Part shown: in pieces, positions 59,814 through 64,000 of the stretch | Position numbering within the stretch: position 1 is the first letter of the stretch | How the letters are laid out: each line of letters starts with the position of its first letter | From: Bog-756 sp963710495 | GTDB lineage: Bacteria; Actinomycetota; Acidimicrobiia; Acidimicrobiales; RAAP-2 | DNA length: 64,000 nucleotides | Reading direction: 5' to 3' | Assembly (NCBI GenBank): GCA_963710495.1 | Contig: CAVQAI010000007.1 | Location: 372,001-436,000 of the forward strand | Notes under the pieces: model-generated | Told to the model about the DNA's origin: nothing | The model's input: the letters and a program-made list of their open reading frames with translations, nothing else | The model's database searches: none | Made by a program: the position numbers and the translations under genes

Positions 59814-61160
59814 ATGAGGACCGGGCTGCTCAAAGACCGGATGATTGAAGCTGTGGTGAAAGCGGCGCGGCCGGTGAGCGGAGTGGCCGAGGACTACGAC
59901 TCGTTGCTCAACCTCATCGGCGACCGTCGGATCGTCCTGATCGGAGAGGCATCCCACGGAACGCACGAGTTCTACCGAGAGCGGGCCCGAATTACCCGAC
60001 GACTCATCGACGAGCTCGGATTCACAGTCGTCGCGGTTGAAGGCGACTGGCCGGACGCCTATCGGGTCAATCGATATGTCATGGGGATGTCTGCCGATCC
60101 CGACGCGGAAACTGCCCTGCGGGGCTTCCGCCGCTTCCCGACCTGGATGTGGCGGAACAGGGACGTCCTGGGGTTCATCCAGTGGATGCGGGCCCGAAAT
60201 GACGCCCAGGCCCATCCCGCCGCCAAGGCCAGGTTCTATGGGCTCGACCTCTACAGCCTGCGGACCTCGATCGAGGCGGTCATCGACTATCTCGACCGTG
60301 TCGATCCGTCCGAGGCTGAGCAAGCACGCCGGCGCTATTCCTGCTTCGACCATATCGGTGCCGAGGGCCAGGCCTACGGCCATGCGGTCGTCCACCAGGG
60401 AGCGGCGCCATGTGAGAACGAGGTCGTCTCGCAACTGCTGGAATTGCGCCGACACGCCGAGGTCTACCTCCGTCGCGACGGCTGGATGGCTGAGGACGAG
60501 CAGTTCTATGCGGAGCAGAATGCTCGGCTGGTCCGCGATGCCGAGGAGTACTACCACCAGATGTATCGAGCGGAGGTGTCGTCGTGGAACCTCCGAGATC
60601 AGCACATGTCCGGCACCCTCGAAGCATTGACCAGGCACCTCGACCGCCGCTCACCCAATACCAAAGTCGTGGTGTGGGAACACAACTCTCATGTCGGTGA
60701 CGCTCGCGCCACGGCTATGGGGCTTCGGGGTGAGCTCAACGTCGGCCAGCTGGCACGACAACGATTCGGTGGCGATGTCTGGCTCATCGGCTTCACGACC
60801 TATACCGGTCGGGTGACGGCGGCCCACGACTGGGGTGCATCCGCCGAGCGCAGGCACGTGCGACCAGCCCGTCCGGAGAGCCACGAGGCGTTGCTGCATG
60901 CTGCCGGCCTTCCCCAATTTTGGCTGTCAACGGCAGATGTTCCCGTCCACGATGTGCTGAGCGAACCCCGCCTCGAAAGGGCAATCGGCGTGATCTATCG
61001 ACCCGAGACCGAGTTGCAGAGTCACTATTTCGAGGCCCACCTTGCCCAGCAATTCGATGCCGTGATCCATGTCGACCACACTCGTGCCCTCGAACCGCTC
61101 GAGCGGACCCCGCTCTGGGATCGCGAAGAACCGGCCGAAACGTTTCCCTCGGGGCTGTGA
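59814..61160 (+). CDS. Erythromycin esterase-like protein
   Basis: 448 residues of the EreA/succinoglycan-biosynthesis esterase family. Active-site regions: RIVLIGEASHGTHEFYRERARITRRLIDELGF (Glu and His), VVAVEGDWPDAY, and KVVVWEHNSHVGDARATAMG (Glu, His). In environmental actinobacteria such proteins are often not macrolide-resistance enzymes. M. tuberculosis Rv2030c joins this domain with a phosphoribosyltransferase and belongs to the DosR regulon; here the phosphoribosyltransferase is the next gene, 1 bp away. No ribosome site precedes ATG 59814 and the box lies 41 bp upstream, so a leaderless message is likely. Confidence 0.88.
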   Translation: MRTGLLKDRMIEAVVKAARPVSGVAEDYDSLLNLIGDRRIVLIGEASHGTHEFYRERARITRRLIDELGFTVVAVEGDWPDAYRVNRYVMGMSADPDAETALRGFRRFPTWMWRNRDVLGFIQWMRARNDAQAHPAAKARFYGLDLYSLRTSIEAVIDYLDRVDPSEAEQARRRYSCFDHIGAEGQAYGHAVVHQGAAPCENEVVSQLLELRRHAEVYLRRDGWMAEDEQFYAEQNARLVRDAEEYYHQMYRAEVSSWNLRDQHMSGTLEALTRHLDRRSPNTKVVVWEHNSHVGDARATAMGLRGELNVGQLARQRFGGDVWLIGFTTYTGRVTAAHDWGASAERRHVRPARPESHEALLHAAGLPQFWLSTADVPVHDVLSEPRLERAIGVIYRPETELQSHYFEAHLAQQFDAVIHVDHTRALEPLERTPLWDREEPAETFPSGL

Positions 61161-61161
61161 A

Positions 61162-62502
61162 ATGACTGGCCTCGACTACGCCGAGGCAGGGAACGTCTTT
61201 GCCAACCGGCGCGACGCCGGTCGGCGACTGGCCAAACTGCTCTTGCCTCTGAAGGGCGACCGACCGGTGGTGTTGGGCCTTCCCCGCGGTGGCGTACCCG
61301 TCGCCGCAGAGGTGGCAAAGGCGCTGGATGCGCCCCTCGACGTCATTGTGGTGCGCAAGCTGGGCGTACCGTTCCAACCCGAGCTCGGCTTCGGTGCCAT
61401 CGGGGAAGGCGGCGTCCGGCTCCTCGACTCCGACCTCATTCGATTGGCCGGATTGACCCAACGTGACCTGGATCAGGTCGAATCAAAAGAACGACGAGAG
61501 CTGCAGCGGCGGGTCGAGAGATATCGAGCCGGTCATCCGCCGATTGCCATTGAGGGGCGCACGGTGATCATCGTCGACGACGGCCTCGCTACCGGGGCAA
61601 CGGCGCGGACGGCCGTGCACATCGCCCGGGCCCACGGAGCGCGGTACATCGTCGTGGCCGTGCCCGTCGCGTCTGGGCAGGCGACCAAGGAGCTGGAGAG
61701 CGTCGCCGATGAGGTCGTGACCTTGCTCACTCCCCTTCGCTTCGTTGCCGTCGGGCTGTGGTACCGGAACTTCGGGCAGACGACGGACGACGAGGTCGCG
61801 AGGCTGCTTGGTGGGCACCCTCACGAAGCAGAACCTCATCACAAGCGCCGGGGCTCGGACACTGACGTAACGGTGGCCACCGACGACGTCGAGGTGGCGG
61901 GCCTCCTCCATGTGCCGCCCAACGCAGCGGGGATGGTGATCTTCGCCCACGGGAGCGGGAGCAGCAGACACAGTGCTCGCAACCAGTCGGTCGCCAGTTC
62001 CCTCCACGAGCAGGGTCTCGGCACCCTTCTTTTCGATCTCCTGACCCCTTCCGAAGCGGCCGATCGCCGCAACGTCTTCGACATCGAACTGCTGGGAGGC
62101 CGACTGCTTGGAGCCGGCGCATGGCTCAGAGAACAGGACGAAATCGGACTACTTCCCTGTGGCTTCTTCGGCGCGAGCACCGGTGCGGCCGCCGCGTTGT
62201 GGGCAGCCGGCGCACCCGGCTGCACCGTGCAGGCGGTGGTGTCAAGAGGTGGTCGGCCCGACCTCGCCGGCAACCGGCTGGCGGACGTCCGCTGCCCGAC
62301 CCTCCTCATCGTGGGTGGGGCAGACAGCCAGGTCCTCACGCTCAATCGCGTCGCCGCCACCCATCTTCATTGTCGGCACCAGGTGGTGGTGGTGCCGGGG
62401 GCAACCCACCTCTTCGAGGAGCCAGGGGCGCTCGAGATGGTGGCCCAGCTGGCCGGCAAGTGGTTCGCCAAGTACGTTCCGGTTGCAGGCCGGCGGGCCT
62501 AG
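61162..62502 (+). CDS. Phosphoribosyltransferase fused to an alpha/beta (dienelactone-type) hydrolase
   Basis: 446 residues. The N-terminal ~215 residues are a type I phosphoribosyltransferase fold: GLPRGGVPVAAEVAKALDAPLDVIVVRKLG and the PRPP loop TVIIVDDGLATGATARTAV. The C-terminal part is an alpha/beta hydrolase: VIFAHGSGSSRHSARNQSVA, nucleophile region GFFGASTGAAAALW (Ser), Asp in LLIVGGADSQVL and His in VVPGATHLFEE. The fusion is known in actinobacteria without an assigned reaction. It begins right after the erythromycin-esterase-like gene and is surely co-transcribed with it. Confidence 0.85.
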   Translation: MTGLDYAEAGNVFANRRDAGRRLAKLLLPLKGDRPVVLGLPRGGVPVAAEVAKALDAPLDVIVVRKLGVPFQPELGFGAIGEGGVRLLDSDLIRLAGLTQRDLDQVESKERRELQRRVERYRAGHPPIAIEGRTVIIVDDGLATGATARTAVHIARAHGARYIVVAVPVASGQATKELESVADEVVTLLTPLRFVAVGLWYRNFGQTTDDEVARLLGGHPHEAEPHHKRRGSDTDVTVATDDVEVAGLLHVPPNAAGMVIFAHGSGSSRHSARNQSVASSLHEQGLGTLLFDLLTPSEAADRRNVFDIELLGGRLLGAGAWLREQDEIGLLPCGFFGASTGAAAALWAAGAPGCTVQAVVSRGGRPDLAGNRLADVRCPTLLIVGGADSQVLTLNRVAATHLHCRHQVVVVPGATHLFEEPGALEMVAQLAGKWFAKYVPVAGRRA

Positions 62503-62611
62503 TCGGACGAGGCGACAGCAGTGATGGGACCGAGCAGGACTGTTCGAGGCGAGGCGCGATCGGGCGGCCACCGTTCGTGAATTCGAGTCACCGTGGCGTG
62601 CGGGGCAAACT

Positions 62612-63052
62612 GTGAAGCCCAGTGATCAGGCAATTGCATCGGCGATCGTGGGCATCGTCGACTCGGCTGGTCCGAGCGTCCTACTACTTCGCCGATTCGA
62701 CACGGATCGCGACTTCCCTTCGTTCTGGTGCTTTCCCGGAGGGCGAGTTCGCCGGGGAGAGACGGCTTGCCAGGCGGCTCGCCGCGAGGCACACGAGGAG
62801 ACCGGGCTCGAGGTCGGCCGACTGGAGGCCCTAGGTCGAAGCGAATCTGTCGGTCTCAGCGGTCGCCGGTTCCTTGTCGACTGCTTTGTCACCGAGTCAT
62901 GGTCGGGATCGGTGATTCGCTTCCCCTCGTCCGAACACGGAGGGTTTGCATGGGTGCCGAGCGTTCAATTGGCTGAACTGGCACCTGCCGGCCCGACGAC
63001 CCGGTGGATGGCCACCATCATCCAATCGCGCTATCCGAGCAGCGACCAGTAG
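62612..63052 (+). CDS. Nudix hydrolase
   Basis: 146 residues. The Nudix box is GGRVRRGETACQAARREAHEETGLEV (G-x5-E-x7-R-E-x2-E-E-x-G). It is preceded by SVLLLRRF and FPSFWCFPGG. Such enzymes hydrolyse nucleoside diphosphates linked to another group, for example oxidised dNTPs, NADH or ADP-ribose. GTG 62612 is the start, 109 bp after the preceding gene. No DosR-like box precedes it. Confidence 0.85.
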   Translation: MKPSDQAIASAIVGIVDSAGPSVLLLRRFDTDRDFPSFWCFPGGRVRRGETACQAARREAHEETGLEVGRLEALGRSESVGLSGRRFLVDCFVTESWSGSVIRFPSSEHGGFAWVPSVQLAELAPAGPTTRWMATIIQSRYPSSDQ

Positions 63053-63104
63053 ACCGCGACCGGGCGGGGCGATCGGATGCCGGATGCGCCGTGCTCGCGC
63101 AGTT

Positions 63105-63120
63105 GGGACTTTCGTCCCTA
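63105..63120 (+). promoter_or_regulatory. DosR-like box 11
   Basis: GGGACTTTCGTCCCTA, two mismatches to the consensus and the most symmetric copy (GGGAC-N6-GTCCC like the mycobacterial core). It lies before the small genes at 63180-63447; which start is used is not certain. Confidence 0.68.
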
Positions 63121-63228
63121 GTCGCCGTCGATCTCTCGTGGTTCACTCGTTGGTGAGGTGGGAACCGGTAATCGAGAACATGGCTAGTCGTCCCAAGCGG
63201 GAGCGTGCCGAAAGGGAGGAGCACCTCG

Positions 63229-63447
63229 ATGATTCGATGCGAGCGTCCATGGCGGCATACGACCAAACGAGACATCGGGCCATCGTGCCTCCAGCCCGTT
63301 CGGAGCCGTGGCCTTGTTCGAATCGACCCGACGGTGCGTACTGCTGGCGAGATAGTGCAAGGGCGCCTCACGGCGCGCAACGGCGGTTCCGTACGCTTCG
63401 AAGCAGTCATCACGCCGCAGAACGATCGCAATCGACCTGCGGCGTGA
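63229..63447 (+). CDS. Small basic protein, unknown
   Basis: 72 residues opening MIRCERPWRHTTKRDIGPSC; the second half, LVRIDPTVRTAGEIVQGRLT then ARNGGSVRFEAVITPQNDRN, looks like a beta-rich domain. AAAGGGAGGAG ends 8 bp before ATG 63229. A different frame from ATG 63180 (MASRPKRERAEREEHLDDSM) also looks coding for its first ~45 codons, so a frameshift or two overlapping small genes are possible. Located downstream of box 63105-63120. No family recognised. Confidence 0.45.
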   Translation: MIRCERPWRHTTKRDIGPSCLQPVRSRGLVRIDPTVRTAGEIVQGRLTARNGGSVRFEAVITPQNDRNRPAA

Positions 63448-63553
63448 GCTCCGGGGGGTTTGCAGACGGACCGATCGGTCCCTCACCTAGGACGCTCTTC
63501 GGTTGTGTCGGCGACACTTGTCGAGACTAGTCAGGATCCGGAGCTGAGTTGCC

Positions 63554-63895
63554 GTGTCCATGTACTCAACGTTCCTTCAGTTCGCCCTGGACAAGGTCAG
63601 GACTCCGGACCACGCACTCACAACGGGCGAGGGGGTAATCAGGCTGAGCCGATGTCGCGACCGCCTGGCTCTATCCCGTATGGACGAGGAGGTCCCTGCC
63701 GCACTGGCCGACCAGTTGAGCTACGACGTTGCGCTCATCTCGCTGGCACGACAGCGCGAGATTGCCGTCAATGTCCAAGCATTCGACCAGCCCTTGCCGG
63801 AGCGGTTACGCCTCGAACGAGCCATCGAGACCACCGGAGTCGAATTGTACCGAACGATTCCCTTCTCTTCCGGGGACTCTGGTGGGCCTACGTAG
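63554..63895 (+). CDS. Hypothetical protein
   Basis: 113 residues from GTG 63554 (ATG 63560 also possible). The middle, LADQLSYDVALISLARQREI followed by AVNVQAFDQPLPERLRLERAIETTGVEL, has a regular alpha/beta look with normal codon use. No motif or family is recognised. No ribosome site is clear. The remaining 105 bp to the window edge hold nothing I can support. Confidence 0.45.
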   Translation: MSMYSTFLQFALDKVRTPDHALTTGEGVIRLSRCRDRLALSRMDEEVPAALADQLSYDVALISLARQREIAVNVQAFDQPLPERLRLERAIETTGVELYRTIPFSSGDSGGPT

Positions 63896-64000
63896 GGACA
63901 AGAGGACCAATGGCCCTGCCCATTCGACCTTGGTTGGCGCGAAGCTGATCGGGAGATCGATCAGAGCCATGGGACAGCAGCCTGAACCCTCAGTCATTAG

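Noticed and set aside
1..64000. tRNA, rRNA, CRISPR array, insertion sequence or prophage
   Set aside because: No repeat-spacer pattern, transposase or integrase protein, or cloverleaf-like sequence with conserved T-loop was seen while reading both strands; a dedicated scan was not possible.

Overview
The window is GC-rich, densely packed bacterial DNA. Codon use, short ATGA junctions between genes and the protein families point to a high-GC actinobacterium. The set of families (DUF4254, DUF2510, single-domain PPOX proteins, CYTH-CHAD, universal stress proteins) would suit the Acidimicrobiia, but no rRNA or other strong marker is present to fix the lineage. I found no tRNA, rRNA, CRISPR array, insertion sequence or prophage.

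Layout. 0.1-7.1 kb: cell-surface carbohydrate genes, namely a secreted GH78 rhamnosidase, a clipped methyltransferase in a visibly AT-richer patch, and an OafA-type acyltransferase. 7.3-12.1 kb: a PadR-controlled ABC export locus with one permease and two closely related ATPases; the same operator-like sequence lies before both transcription units. 12.5-17.6 kb: a flavin disulfide-type reductase with a DUF4254 gene, then a tightly coupled minus-strand operon QueD-QueC-GT9-beta-propeller, and a small GntR regulator with its own inverted-repeat operator. 17.8-25 kb: a cupin, membrane proteins, a large secreted GH94-like protein, a PPOX protein and small enzymes. 25-28.8 kb: a split cytochrome b operon and a DHA2 drug exporter. 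29-43.8 kb: PPOX proteins, acetate kinase, phosphoketolase, universal stress proteins, a GNAT acetyltransferase, a NarL/DevR-type response regulator beside a GAF histidine kinase, an alcohol dehydrogenase, an M50 protease and a PiT/DUF47 phosphate importer. 43.9-46.7 kb: a secreted GH92 mannosidase. 46.8-64 kb: CYTH-CHAD, an APH-AAA kinase, a beta-phosphoglucomutase and GH65 phosphorylase pair, an ABC exporter, FtsH, PPK2, an erythromycin-esterase-like protein, a phosphoribosyltransferase-hydrolase fusion, a Nudix enzyme and small unknown proteins.

Main result. From 27 to 63 kb, a 16-bp near-palindrome with consensus GGGACCTTCGGCCCTA (in either orientation) recurs at least eleven times. All but one copy lie clear of coding sequence and upstream of stress genes; the exception touches the kinase stop codon. 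The motif has the same design as the mycobacterial DosR/DevR box, and many target genes have counterparts in or near the M. tuberculosis DosR regulon (universal stress proteins, Rv2004c-like APH-AAA kinase, GH65/HAD pair as in Rv2006, Rv2030c-like esterase and phosphoribosyltransferase). The DevR-like regulator and DevS-like kinase lie in the middle. I infer a physically clustered hypoxia or energy-stress (dormancy) regulon. It joins phosphoketolase-acetate kinase ATP formation, polyphosphate and phosphate handling, alpha-glucan or trehalose phosphorolysis, an unusual cytochrome b, proteolysis by FtsH and redox/flavin proteins.

Two genes in this region, a universal stress protein and the beta-phosphoglucomutase, each carry one extra G in a short G run that breaks an otherwise intact frame. 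These may be sequencing errors or real lesions.
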